Assembly: GCF_000519205.1 (NCBI RefSeq)
Contig: NZ_JAFB01000033.1
Location: 1 to 64,000, forward strand
DNA length: 64,000 bases
Direction: 5' to 3'
Source: Amycolatopsis taiwanensis DSM 45107
GTDB taxonomy: Bacteria; Actinomycetota; Actinomycetes; Mycobacteriales; Pseudonocardiaceae
How positions within the stretch are numbered: position 1 is the stretch's first letter; the number at the start of each line of letters is the position of its first letter. Shown here one piece after another: positions 9,970 to 18,630 of this stretch. Made by a program: the position numbers and the translations under genes. The notes under the pieces are model-generated. The model did not search any database. It was not told where the DNA came from and was given only the letters and a program-made list of their open reading frames with translations.

Positions 9970-10823
9970 GCGGCGACCGGGTCGCGGTGGTCACTGGCGC
10001 GAGCCGGGGCGCGGGCAAGGGAATCGCGCTCGCGCTCGGACAGCCCGGCGCGACCGTCTATGTCACCGGCCGGACCCGGCGGGAAGGAGATTCGCCGTTG
10101 CCGGGCACCGTGTTCGCCACCGCCGAGGAGATCAACCGCCGGGGCGGTACCGGAATCCCCGTGGTCTGCGATCACCGTGATGACGCTCAGGTGGCGGCGC
10201 TGTTCGAGCGGGTCGGTGCCGACCACGGCCGGCTCGACATCCTGGTGAACAACGCGTTCATCGTGCCGGACCGGCTTGCGGCCAAGGGGCCGTTCTGGAC
10301 CAAGCCGCTGGCGTTGCAGGAGATGTTCGAGGTCGGGCTGCGCAGCAGTTACGTGTCCAGCTACTACGGCGCGCCACTGCTCGTCCGGACCGGCGGCGGC
10401 CTGCTGGTCAACACCTCGTCCTTCGGCGGCACCTGCTATATGCACGGACCCGCCTACGGCGCGGTGAAGGCCGCTGTCGACAAGATGGCGCACGACATGG
10501 CGGTGGACCTCAAGCCGTTCGACGTGGCCGCGGTGTCGATCTGGATGGGACTGCTGCGCACCGAGCGGACCGAGGCGGCACTGAAGGCGTTTCCCGAGCG
10601 CTACGGGAAGCTGACCGAGATGGCCGAGTCGCCCGAATTCACCGGACGGGTGATCGCCGCGCTCGCCGGGCATCCCGATCGGATGCGGTGGAGCGGACGG
10701 GTTCTGGTGGGTGCGGAGGTCGGCAAGGACCTGGGAGTGGTCGACGTCGACGGTACCTCGCCGACGTCCCATCGTGCCTTCCTCGGCGACCCGGTCGATT
10801 TCAGCGACTCTGTAGTGGACTGA
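9966..10823 (+). CDS. Short-chain dehydrogenase/reductase
   Basis: The 285-residue enzyme has the cofactor motif TGASRGAGKG near the N-terminus, NNAF in place of the usual NNAG, and the catalytic pair YGAVK (Tyr164, Lys168). The length and the C-terminal region resemble DHRS1-like classical SDRs, which act on carbonyls of steroids and other lipophilic compounds. The glycine motif followed by SR suggests NADPH preference, but this is weak evidence. It starts with GTG overlapping the stop of the KstD-like gene and is followed after 13 bases by another SDR. Confidence 0.8.
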   Translation: MSGDRVAVVTGASRGAGKGIALALGQPGATVYVTGRTRREGDSPLPGTVFATAEEINRRGGTGIPVVCDHRDDAQVAALFERVGADHGRLDILVNNAFIVPDRLAAKGPFWTKPLALQEMFEVGLRSSYVSSYYGAPLLVRTGGGLLVNTSSFGGTCYMHGPAYGAVKAAVDKMAHDMAVDLKPFDVAAVSIWMGLLRTERTEAALKAFPERYGKLTEMAESPEFTGRVIAALAGHPDRMRWSGRVLVGAEVGKDLGVVDVDGTSPTSHRAFLGDPVDFSDSVVD

Positions 10824-10836
10824 AGGGACCCTGAGT

Positions 10837-11622
10837 GTGAGTAACGGGCTGCTGGAGAACAAGGTCGCATTGGTGTGTGGGGTAGGCCCGGACCTCGGTC
10901 GTTCGCTGGCACTGCGGTCCGCACACGCGGGCGCCGATGTGGTGTTGGCGGCGCGTGACGAGAACCGGCTACGCGCGGTCGCCGAGGAGATCGAGGGAAC
11001 CGGGCGGAAGTCGCTGGTCGTCCCCACCGACATCACCGACGAGGAATCACTGACCAACCTGCTGGACCAGACGCTGGGTACCTTCGGCCGCGTCGACGCG
11101 TTTCTCAACAGCGCGTTCATCCCCCGGCCCCAGGAACGGTTGCTGGATACCGACCTTTCCGCGGACGGAAGATGGCACCAGGTCAATGTCCTCGCGCCGG
11201 TGCGCCTGGTACAGAAGCTCGCACCGGCCCTGATCGAGTCGAAGGGATCGGTGGTGCTGATCAACTCGATGGTGATCAGGAACCGGTTGCCGCACTTCGG
11301 CACCTACCGGATGGACAAGGCGGCGCTGCTGGCGGCGGCGCGGAGCCTGTCGGTGGAACTGGGGCCGCACGGGGTCCGGGTGAACTCGGTGGCGCCCGGC
11401 TACATCTGGGCCGGCAAGGTGCAGGCGTTGTTCGGGCGGATCGCCCGCAAACGTGGCGTCGACGCGCAGCAGGTCTATGACGAGGCCGCGGCGGGTACCG
11501 ACCTGCGCCGCCTGCCGACCGCGGAGGAGATCGCCGATGCCGCGGTCTTTCTGGCCTCGGACATGGCAAGCGGGATCACCGGGGAGTGCATCGACGTCAA
11601 CTGCGGCGCCACGCATCACTGA
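10837..11622 (+). CDS. Short-chain dehydrogenase/reductase
   Basis: The 261-residue enzyme has an unusual cofactor loop, VCGVGPDLGRSLA, where most SDRs have TGxxxGxG. The catalytic pair YRMDK (Tyr157, Lys161) and the PG motif SVAPGYIWAG are present. The GTG start is preceded by AAGGGA. A sulfotransferase-family gene follows after 16 bases. From memory, a similar SDR-sulfotransferase order occurs next to the KshA gene in mycobacterial steroid clusters (Rv3530c-Rv3529c), which supports a shared step. The altered glycine loop may affect cofactor choice. Confidence 0.75.
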   Translation: MSNGLLENKVALVCGVGPDLGRSLALRSAHAGADVVLAARDENRLRAVAEEIEGTGRKSLVVPTDITDEESLTNLLDQTLGTFGRVDAFLNSAFIPRPQERLLDTDLSADGRWHQVNVLAPVRLVQKLAPALIESKGSVVLINSMVIRNRLPHFGTYRMDKAALLAAARSLSVELGPHGVRVNSVAPGYIWAGKVQALFGRIARKRGVDAQQVYDEAAAGTDLRRLPTAEEIADAAVFLASDMASGITGECIDVNCGATHH

Positions 11623-11638
11623 AAGAAAGAAGAGATGC

Positions 11639-12808
11639 ATGACTTCGACGAAGCACGTCGTAGGCACCATCGACGAGCTGCACGACCTGGCGAGCGGCCG
11701 CACGGGGCTCACCGACTTCGGCGAGGACGACTACCGCGACGGTTTGGCGATACTGCTGGACAGTTACGCGAACGACGCGGCGCTTACCCCGAAGGGCGTG
11801 GACTGGTTCCGCGCCATGCTGGTGACCGTGCTGGAGTCGCGTTTGTACACCAGGCAATCATGGCAGCGGCATCCCGAGTACGCCGGCGTGCCGATCGAGC
11901 GGCCGGTCTTCGTGACCGGCCTGCCACGCACCGGTACGACCGCGCTGCACCGCCTGCTCTGTGTCGACCCGGCGCACCAGGGGCTCGAGCACTGGCTCAC
12001 CGAGACACCGCAGCCGCGACCGCCACGCGAGACCTGGCCGGACAATCCCGGCTACCAACGGATGCGGGCGTGGGTGGAGGCCCGCTACGCCGGTGATCCG
12101 GACTTCAAGGGCGTGCACTTCATGGCGCCCGAGATGGTGGAGGAATGCTGGCGGGTGGAGCGTCAGTCGATGCGTTCGATCGCCTTTCCCAACACCGCGC
12201 ACCTGCCGGCGTATTCACAATGGCTTGCCGCGCAGGACATGGTGCCGGTGTACCGGTTACATCGCAGGGTTCTCCAGGTAATCGGGCTGAACGACATCGA
12301 CCGGCGCTGGGTGCTCAAACACCCGGGACACCTGTTCGCGCTCGACGCGTTGATGGCGGTCTATCCCGACGCGTTGGTGATCCAGACCCACCGCGATCCG
12401 CAGACCATCATCGCGTCGGTGTGCAGTCTCAATGAGAAGGCGAGCGCGGGTAACTCGGAGATCTACCATGGCGAGGTACTCGGCAGGGACCTGCTCGAAC
12501 TCTGGGCCACCGGCGCGAAAGCCTTCGCCGAGGCCAGAAAGCGTTACGATCCCGCGCAGTTCGTCGACGTCTACTACGACGACTTCGTGACCGACGCGGT
12601 GGGCACGGTCGAGTCGATCTACCAGGCTTTCGGCCTGGTACTCGACGAGCCGACCCGCACCGCGATCGCGGAAAGCCACGGAGAGAGCAAGACCAGCGAG
12701 CGACGTCCGGTGCACCGCTACCGTCTTGGCGACTTCGGCCTGTCCGCGCAGGAGGTCGCGGAGCGCTTCGCCGGATATCTCAGCGCACATCCGGCGGTGG
12801 TTCGGTAG
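11639..12808 (+). CDS. Sulfotransferase-family protein (PAPS type), first copy
   Basis: The 389-residue protein has the 5'-phosphosulfate-binding loop VTGLPRTGTTALHRLL around residues 92-107, followed by WVLKHPGHLFALDALMAVYPDALVIQTHRDP, which contains the 3'-phosphate-binding R of this class (shown here in two parts: WVLKHPGHLF and VIQTHRDP). This is the actinobacterial Sulfotransfer_3 family, expected to move sulfate from PAPS to a hydroxyl; few members have been assayed. The start is ATG 11639, after AAAGAAAGAAGAG. It ends the operon begun by the arylsulfatase, so one transcript encodes an enzyme that removes sulfate and one that adds it. Confidence 0.8.
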   Translation: MTSTKHVVGTIDELHDLASGRTGLTDFGEDDYRDGLAILLDSYANDAALTPKGVDWFRAMLVTVLESRLYTRQSWQRHPEYAGVPIERPVFVTGLPRTGTTALHRLLCVDPAHQGLEHWLTETPQPRPPRETWPDNPGYQRMRAWVEARYAGDPDFKGVHFMAPEMVEECWRVERQSMRSIAFPNTAHLPAYSQWLAAQDMVPVYRLHRRVLQVIGLNDIDRRWVLKHPGHLFALDALMAVYPDALVIQTHRDPQTIIASVCSLNEKASAGNSEIYHGEVLGRDLLELWATGAKAFAEARKRYDPAQFVDVYYDDFVTDAVGTVESIYQAFGLVLDEPTRTAIAESHGESKTSERRPVHRYRLGDFGLSAQEVAERFAGYLSAHPAVVR

Positions 12809-12837
12809 AGGGCTTGCAACGGTGCAGCAGGCAACGT

Positions 12838-13362
12838 TCACAACGGCGACGGATCATCCCGAAGCCTGCTGTAGAGCATGCCGTCGCGCCAGCGGCCGTC
12901 CCGGAACTCGGCCGCGCGCACGACCCCTTCGAGCTGGAAACCGGCCTTCTCCAGTGACTTCTGCTCGGCGGTGTTTTCGGCATGGGTGGCTGCCTGAATG
13001 CGCTGCACCGGAGTGTGGCGGAACAGGTAATCGCACAGCATGGCTTGCGCGCGCCAGCCGATGCCGCGTCCACGCCACTCCGGCAGCAGCGCGATTCCGA
13101 TCTCCCAGTAGCTTCCCGTGGTGTACGATCCCGACAGCCAGTTCACGAAACCGGCCGTGGCGTGCTCCTGCTCAACCTCTACCATGAGCCGCCCGCCGTC
13201 CGCGCCGAGGTAACCGTCTTCAGCAAAGCGCCTGGCAACCGCCTGCGCGTCCCGGAAACCCCGCCAGTCGAGACCGATCAAGCCGGGCTCGGTGGCGAAT
13301 CGCCGGAACATGACCAAGTCGTCCTCGACCACCGGCCGTAACCGGATGGGAAGGTCGGCCAC
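12838..13362 (-). CDS. GNAT-family N-acetyltransferase, RimJ/RimL type
   Basis: The 174-residue protein begins IRLRPVVEDDLVMFRRF and contains the acetyl-CoA binding segment EWRGRGIGWRAQAMLCDYLF and the late pattern NTAEQKSLEKAGFQLEG, both typical of GNAT enzymes that acetylate ribosomal protein termini or small amines. The GTG start is preceded by GAGGGAG at good spacing; the frame is open further upstream but without family resemblance. It lies between the two divergent units with no shared promoter element, so it is probably not part of the catabolic system. Confidence 0.75.
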   Translation of the reverse strand: MADLPIRLRPVVEDDLVMFRRFATEPGLIGLDWRGFRDAQAVARRFAEDGYLGADGGRLMVEVEQEHATAGFVNWLSGSYTTGSYWEIGIALLPEWRGRGIGWRAQAMLCDYLFRHTPVQRIQAATHAENTAEQKSLEKAGFQLEGVVRAAEFRDGRWRDGMLYSRLRDDPSPL

Positions 13363-13481
13363 CGAAATCTCCCTCGTACGCTGTCGAAATCGTCTCCTTC
13401 GCAGCCTACCGCGAGACCACGGCGTCGAAGGAGATCGCGGTGTCGCAGTTCGACAGGCACGGTTACCGTGGCCTGGTTCCG

Positions 13482-14246
13482 TCAGAAGGACGCGCGTGCC
13501 CCGCCGTCGATGCGGATTTCCGCGGCGTTCCAGTACTTCGCCTCGTCCGAGGCGGCGAACGCGATGAAGGCGGCGAGATCCTCGGCCTGCCCGGAATGCT
13601 GCTGGCCCCACAGATGGATGAGCCGGTTGAACCAGTCGCCCTCGTAATCCTTGATCTGGTCCCAGATTTGCCACATCAGGTTGGTCTGCACACCCGACGG
13701 TGAGATCGGCACGACCCGAATCCTGCGCGGGGCAAGCTCCACGGCGAGTGAGAACGAGGCGGAGACCAGCGCTGCCTTGGACCCGGCATACGCGGACATC
13801 GTCGGCATTGCCTGGCTTGCCGCCGTCGAGCAGACGTTGATGATCGAGCTGCCGTCCGGCATATGGGGCAACGACTGGGAGATCAGCATCAACGGGCCGG
13901 TGAAGTTGACCTGAACGTGCTCGCGGGCGAGGTCGGCGTCCAGGTTGTCGATCGGTGTCTGGACCGTCATGCCGGCGATGTTGCACAGCACGTCGACGCG
14001 GCCGCCGAGGTGGTCCGCGGCTGCCCGCGCCGCTTCGGCGATCGAGGCGTCGTCGGTCAAGTCGAGCTGATGCGACGCGAATCGAGACGGGTCGCTGACC
14101 ATGGATTCGGTCTGCTTGAGTCCGTCCAGACTGCGGCCGAGCCCGAAAACGGTTGCGCCCTCCTGAACGAACCGCACGGCGGACGCCTGACCTATACCCG
14201 CGGAAGCGCCGGTGAGCAGCACGTTCTTGCCTTCGAACCGATTCAT
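13482..14246 (-). CDS. Short-chain dehydrogenase/reductase
   Basis: The 254-residue enzyme has TGASAGIGQA, CNIAGM in the NNAG position and the catalytic pair YAGSK near residue 155. The C-terminus AAEIRIDGGARASF is the usual SDR end. It is divergent from the second sulfotransferase and shares the palindromic promoter element, so it is likely induced together with the sulfation genes. An alcohol or ketone on the ring substrate is the probable target; the sequence does not identify it. Confidence 0.8.
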   Translation of the reverse strand: MNRFEGKNVLLTGASAGIGQASAVRFVQEGATVFGLGRSLDGLKQTESMVSDPSRFASHQLDLTDDASIAEAARAAADHLGGRVDVLCNIAGMTVQTPIDNLDADLAREHVQVNFTGPLMLISQSLPHMPDGSSIINVCSTAASQAMPTMSAYAGSKAALVSASFSLAVELAPRRIRVVPISPSGVQTNLMWQIWDQIKDYEGDWFNRLIHLWGQQHSGQAEDLAAFIAFAASDEAKYWNAAEIRIDGGARASF

Positions 14247-14320
14247 GACAGGTGCCTCGTCCTCGCCGGGTGGATGTCGCAGCCGACGCTATGTGACCGG
14301 CCTCACCGCGCCGACGGTCG

Positions 14321-14335
14321 TCCCAATGACCGGGA
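14321..14335. promoter_or_regulatory. Palindromic regulatory element, copy 3 (TCCCA-N5-CGGGA)
   Basis: It lies between the divergent SDR and second sulfotransferase genes, about 80 bases before the sulfotransferase start. GTCCC and GGGAC at 14320-14336 form an inverted repeat. A possible -10 hexamer TAATGT starts at 14368, placing the element near -50. Confidence 0.5.
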
Positions 14336-14415
14336 CATCACGTCCAGGGCCGCGAACCGGGCTCCTAATGTGCGGGAACCGAAGCGGTCGGCCGAACCGG
14401 ATCCGGGTGGTGGAC

Positions 14416-15672
14416 ATGAGCAAGACGATACGGATAGCGGACCTGCGGAACCCGGTGCTCACCGAGGTACAGCAGGCAATGATGAGCTACGCCGAAGCCA
14501 ACCCGGTCGAGCTCACCGTAGACGCGGTGCTCGCCGCCGCGAAGGCGGCGAGCGGTCTCGACGACTTCGGCCCGGAGGATTTCAAGAAGCGCCTGGCAGT
14601 CTGGCTCGACACGATCGACAGCGACCCGAATCGCACGCCCTACACCCGCATGTTGCTGTTCAACCTGTGTCTGAAGTACGCGACCGGCCGCCTGCGCCTG
14701 CAGGCTCTGCTCACCCGCCATCCGGAGATTCACGACATCGAGCTGGAACCGCCGGTGATCGTCACCGGGTTGCCCCGCACCGGCACCACGAACCTGGTGA
14801 ACATGCTTGCCGCGGACACCAGGTTCCGCTCCATGCCGCTGTGGGAGGCCGACGAACCGGTTCCGGTGCTCGGCGACGGACCCGGCCTCGACGGCGTCGA
14901 CCCGCGCTACAAGCGCTGTGCAGAAGGCTGGCAGATCTTCCAGGGTTACAACCCGTACCTCGCGGCGTGGCATCCGATGAACCCCGACCACATCGACGAG
15001 GACATGTCGTTGATGCAGCTCGACTTCTCCAGTTACTACCTGGAGTCGTTGATGCAGACCGCACCTCAGTGGCGGGACTACTACCTCGAACACGACCAGA
15101 CCCCGCACTACCGGTACCTCCGCACCGCGCTGCAGGCGCTCACCTGGTTTCGCGGGCCGCGGCGCTGGGTGCTGAAGTGCCCACAGCACCTGGAGAACCT
15201 GGGGCCGCTGATGTCCGCGTTCCCGGACGCGACGGTGGTGATAACGCACCGCGACCCGGTCGGCGTGGTGCAGTCGTTCGCCACCATGATGGCCTTCACC
15301 GGCCGGATGGGCTTCAAGAACCCGGATTTCGACGGCATTTTCACCTACTGGGCCGATCTCGTCGACCGGATGCTGCGAGCGGGGATTCGAGACGCCCACC
15401 TCGTTCCGGACAAGCAGCGGGTCCATGTGTACTTCGACAAGTACATGGCCGACCCGATGGGAACCGTGGCGCGGGTGTACGACACGGCGGGAATCGAGCT
15501 GACCGACGAGGCCCGTGAGCAGATCCAGGCGTACGTGGTCTCGCATCCGCGAAACAAGCACGGCGTGATGACCTACGACATTCGGGAGGATTTCGGCGTG
15601 GAGCCGGCGCAGTTGCGCGAGCGGTATCGCTTCTACCGCGACGTGCACCCCGTCGCGGCAGAGGTGAAGTGA
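14416..15672 (+). CDS. Sulfotransferase-family protein (PAPS type), second copy
   Basis: The 418-residue protein has the phosphosulfate loop VTGLPRTGTTNLVNML at residues 116-131 and the second motif RWVLKCPQHLENL with VVITHRDP. It shares family and architecture with the 11639 protein but is not a recent duplicate: the surrounding residues differ widely and it is 29 residues longer. It is followed after four bases by cysD, so the acceptor enzyme and the first PAPS-making step are on one transcript. That is strong context for real PAPS-dependent activity. The ATG at 14416 was chosen; GTG codons at 14407 and 14410 precede it in frame. Confidence 0.85.
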   Translation: MSKTIRIADLRNPVLTEVQQAMMSYAEANPVELTVDAVLAAAKAASGLDDFGPEDFKKRLAVWLDTIDSDPNRTPYTRMLLFNLCLKYATGRLRLQALLTRHPEIHDIELEPPVIVTGLPRTGTTNLVNMLAADTRFRSMPLWEADEPVPVLGDGPGLDGVDPRYKRCAEGWQIFQGYNPYLAAWHPMNPDHIDEDMSLMQLDFSSYYLESLMQTAPQWRDYYLEHDQTPHYRYLRTALQALTWFRGPRRWVLKCPQHLENLGPLMSAFPDATVVITHRDPVGVVQSFATMMAFTGRMGFKNPDFDGIFTYWADLVDRMLRAGIRDAHLVPDKQRVHVYFDKYMADPMGTVARVYDTAGIELTDEAREQIQAYVVSHPRNKHGVMTYDIREDFGVEPAQLRERYRFYRDVHPVAAEVK

Positions 15673-15676
15673 AAAC

Positions 15677-16585
15677 ATGACGCACACCGAGTACCGTCTC
15701 TCTCACCTCGATCAACTCGAGGCCGAGTCGATCCACATCTTCCGCGAGGTGGCCGCCGAGTTCGAAAAACCGGTGCTGATGTGCTCCGGGGGCAAGGATT
15801 CGATCGTGATGCTGCGGCTGGCGGAGAAGGCGTTCTTCCCCGCGAAACTGCCGTTCCCGGTGCTGCAGGTCGACACCGGTTTCGATTTTCCCGAGGTCCT
15901 CGCGGCACGAGACCACTGGGTGAAGCGGCTGGGTGCCCGCCTGGTCGTCGCCAGCGTGGAGGAGGCGATCCGGAAGGGGATCGTCGTCGACGACGGGAAG
16001 ACCAGCCGGAACCGGCTGCAGATCGGCACGCTGCTGCATGTGATCGAGGAAGAGGGTTTCACCGCGGCCTTCGGCGGCGGCCGGCGTGACGAGGAAAAGG
16101 CACGGGCCAAGGAGCGCATCTATTCACGACGGGACGAATTCGGGCAGTGGGATCCGAAACTGCAGCGCCCCGAGCTGTGGAATCTCTACAACGGCCGTAT
16201 CCGGCCGGGTGAGCATATGCGGGTGTTCCCGCTGTCGAACTGGACCGAGCTGGACATCTGGCACTACATCGCCCGGGAACAAATCGAGATCCCGGTCATT
16301 TATTTCGCCCACGACCGCGACGTGATCGAGCGGGACGGGCTGCTGCTCTCCGCATCGGAGGCGATACAGCCCGGGGAAGGGGAGCGCATCGAGCGGCGCA
16401 GGGTCCGGTTCCGCACGGTCGGGGACATGACGCTGACCGGGTGCGTGGAATCCGACGCCGATACCGTGGAGAAGATCATCGACGAGGTCGCCACCACCCG
16501 GATCACCGAACGCGGCGCGACCCGCGGCGACGACCGGTTTTCCGAAGCGGCCATGGAGGACCGCAAACGGGAAGGCTACTTCTGA
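15677..16585 (+). CDS. cysD: Sulfate adenylyltransferase subunit 2
   Basis: The 302-residue protein has the PP-loop SGGKDSIVM near residues 38-46, the QVDTGFDFPEV and GGGRRDEEKARAKER motifs and a C-terminus ending RKREGYF, all characteristic of CysD. With CysN it makes adenylyl sulfate (APS) from ATP and sulfate. Length is normal. It is placed between a sulfotransferase and cysN with almost no spacing. No APS/PAPS reductase or sulfite reductase gene is found in the window, so its product is probably meant for sulfonation. Confidence 0.95.
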   Translation: MTHTEYRLSHLDQLEAESIHIFREVAAEFEKPVLMCSGGKDSIVMLRLAEKAFFPAKLPFPVLQVDTGFDFPEVLAARDHWVKRLGARLVVASVEEAIRKGIVVDDGKTSRNRLQIGTLLHVIEEEGFTAAFGGGRRDEEKARAKERIYSRRDEFGQWDPKLQRPELWNLYNGRIRPGEHMRVFPLSNWTELDIWHYIAREQIEIPVIYFAHDRDVIERDGLLLSASEAIQPGEGERIERRRVRFRTVGDMTLTGCVESDADTVEKIIDEVATTRITERGATRGDDRFSEAAMEDRKREGYF

Positions 16586-17847
16586 TGAGTGACCAAGCTG
16601 CGCCGATGGAGCTGTTGCGGTTCGCCACGGCAGGATCGGTGGACGATGGGAAATCGACCCTGATCGGGCGGCTGCTGCTGGACTCGAAGGCGATCTTCGC
16701 CGACCAGTTGGCGGCGGTGGAGCGGACCAGCAGGTCGAAGGGCTACGACTACACCGACCTCGCACTGCTCACCGACGGACTACGGGCCGAACGGGAGCAG
16801 GGCATCACCATCGACGTGGCCTACCGCTACTTCGCGACGCCGAACCGGAAGTTCATCATCGGTGACACTCCGGGCCACGTGCAGTACACGCGCAACATGG
16901 TCACCGGCGCTTCAACGGCCGATCTCGGGCTGGTGCTGGTGGACGCCAGGCATGGCCTCACCGAGCAGTCCCGCCGGCATGCGGTGATTCTTTCGCTGTT
17001 GCGGGTACCGCATGTGGTGCTTGCGGTGAACAAAATGGACCTCGTCGGATACCGCCAGGAGGTCTTCGACCGTATCCGTCAGGAGTTCATCTCGTTCGCG
17101 GCCAAGCTGACCGTCCCGGACCTCACCGTGATCCCGATCTCCGCACTCAAGGGTGACAATGTCGTCACCCGCTCGGAGAACATGCCGTGGTATCAGGGGT
17201 CGTCGTTGATCCACCACCTGGAGAACGTCAATGTGGCATCCGACCGGGACCTGGTCGCCGCCCGCCTGCCGGTGCAGTACGTGATCCGCCCGAAGTCCGA
17301 CGACTTCCACGACTATCGCGGCTACGCCGGACAGCTCGCGGGCGGCGTCATCAAGCCGGGCGACGAGGTACTCGTGTTGCCGAGTGGCATGACGTCGACC
17401 ATCGCCTCCATCGACCTGCTGGGCGAGGAGGCCGCCGAAGCCTACCCGCCGATGAGCGTGACAGTGCGGCTGGAGGACGACATCGACGTCTCCCGTGGGG
17501 ACATGATCTGCCGGCCGCAGAACGCCCCGACTCCGTCGCAGGACATCGACGCGATGGTGTGCTGGATGACGATGAACCCGTTGCGGGCCGGGCAAAAGCT
17601 CGCCTTCAAGCACACCACTCGTAGCGGGCGTGCGCTGGTCAAGGACATCCAGTACCGGCTGGATGTCAACACCTTGCACCGCGATCAGGAGACGACGGAA
17701 CTGGGGCTCAACGAGATCGGCCGGGTGCGGCTGCGCACCACGATCCCGATGTTGTGCGATCCGTACTTCCGCAACCGCGTCACCGGCTCGTTCATCCTCA
17801 TCGACGAGGCAACCGGGGACACCGCCGGCGCCGGGATGATCAACTGA
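16585..17847 (+). CDS. cysN: Sulfate adenylyltransferase subunit 1 (GTPase)
   Basis: The 420-residue GTPase has the P-loop GSVDDGKST (residues 16-24), the switch motif GDTPGHVQYTRNM and the guanine motif NKMD, followed by elongation-factor-like beta-barrel domains. GTP hydrolysis drives APS formation by CysD. Many actinobacterial homologs are CysNC fusions; this one stops after the CysN part, and the APS kinase is encoded separately at 31861. Its ATG overlaps the cysD stop (TGATG), so the subunits are translationally coupled. Confidence 0.95.
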   Translation: MSDQAAPMELLRFATAGSVDDGKSTLIGRLLLDSKAIFADQLAAVERTSRSKGYDYTDLALLTDGLRAEREQGITIDVAYRYFATPNRKFIIGDTPGHVQYTRNMVTGASTADLGLVLVDARHGLTEQSRRHAVILSLLRVPHVVLAVNKMDLVGYRQEVFDRIRQEFISFAAKLTVPDLTVIPISALKGDNVVTRSENMPWYQGSSLIHHLENVNVASDRDLVAARLPVQYVIRPKSDDFHDYRGYAGQLAGGVIKPGDEVLVLPSGMTSTIASIDLLGEEAAEAYPPMSVTVRLEDDIDVSRGDMICRPQNAPTPSQDIDAMVCWMTMNPLRAGQKLAFKHTTRSGRALVKDIQYRLDVNTLHRDQETTELGLNEIGRVRLRTTIPMLCDPYFRNRVTGSFILIDEATGDTAGAGMIN

Positions 17848-17858
17848 GCGGAGGGCAA

Positions 17859-18608
17859 ATGGGAAAGCTCGCTGGCAAGGTCGCGCTGATCAGCGGCGGC
17901 GCGCGCGGTATGGGGGCCTCGCATGTGCGGACTTTCCTCGCCGAGGGTGCCGCGGTGGTGTTCGGAGACGTGCTGGTGGAGGAGGGTAAGCAACTCGCCG
18001 CGGAACTCGGCGGGAACTGCCGGTTCGTTCCCCATGACGTGACCAGCGAACGGGACTGGAACGAGATCGTCGGGCGCACCGTAAGCGATTTCGGCAGACT
18101 GGACATCCTGGTCAACAACGCGGGGATCCTCGAATTCCGCGCGATCGCGGACTCCACGGTGGACGACTTCCGCAGGATCCTCGAGGTGAACCTGGTCTCG
18201 CAGTGGCTGGGGATCAAGGTGGCGAGCGCCGAGATGTCCGATGGTGGTTCGGTGGTGAACATCTCGTCGGTGAACGGCCTGGTCGGCGGGACCAACCTGA
18301 GCGGCTACACGGTCAGCAAGTTCGGCGTGCGCGGCCTGACGAAGGCGGCCGCGCTCGAGCTCGGAGCGAAGGGGATCCGCGTGAACTCGGTGCATCCGGG
18401 CGGGGTCGCCACGAAGATGATCGGCCGGGGAGAGGACGAAGTGACCGACACCGGCGCCGGGCCGATGTCCAGGCTGCCGATTCCCCGGTATGCCAAGGTG
18501 CGGGAGATCAGCGAGATGGTGCTGTTCCTGGCGAGCGACGACGCCCGCTACTGCACCGGAGCCGAGTTCGTCGTCGACGGCGGCCTTACCGCGGGCGCCG
18601 GCTTCTGA
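17859..18608 (+). CDS. Short-chain dehydrogenase/reductase, 3-alpha/20-beta-hydroxysteroid dehydrogenase-like
   Basis: The 249-residue enzyme has SGGARGMGASH, LVNNAGILEF and the catalytic pair YTVSK. The glycine loop and the GVAT motif after the PG turn resemble the hydroxysteroid dehydrogenase/FabG3 group, which oxidises ring hydroxyls or reduces ketones. An Asp (GDVLVEE) at the end of the second strand suggests NAD(H). The ATG follows GGAGGGCAA at good spacing, 11 bases after cysN. Its product ketone could be the substrate for the Baeyer-Villiger enzyme encoded next; that link is inference. Confidence 0.8.
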   Translation: MGKLAGKVALISGGARGMGASHVRTFLAEGAAVVFGDVLVEEGKQLAAELGGNCRFVPHDVTSERDWNEIVGRTVSDFGRLDILVNNAGILEFRAIADSTVDDFRRILEVNLVSQWLGIKVASAEMSDGGSVVNISSVNGLVGGTNLSGYTVSKFGVRGLTKAAALELGAKGIRVNSVHPGGVATKMIGRGEDEVTDTGAGPMSRLPIPRYAKVREISEMVLFLASDDARYCTGAEFVVDGGLTAGAGF

Positions 18609-18630
18609 ACAACACCGTGGAGGTGATCGG

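Noticed and set aside
9681..11303. 540-residue minus-strand open frame
   Set aside because: It spans three well-supported plus-strand genes and shows no conserved motif.
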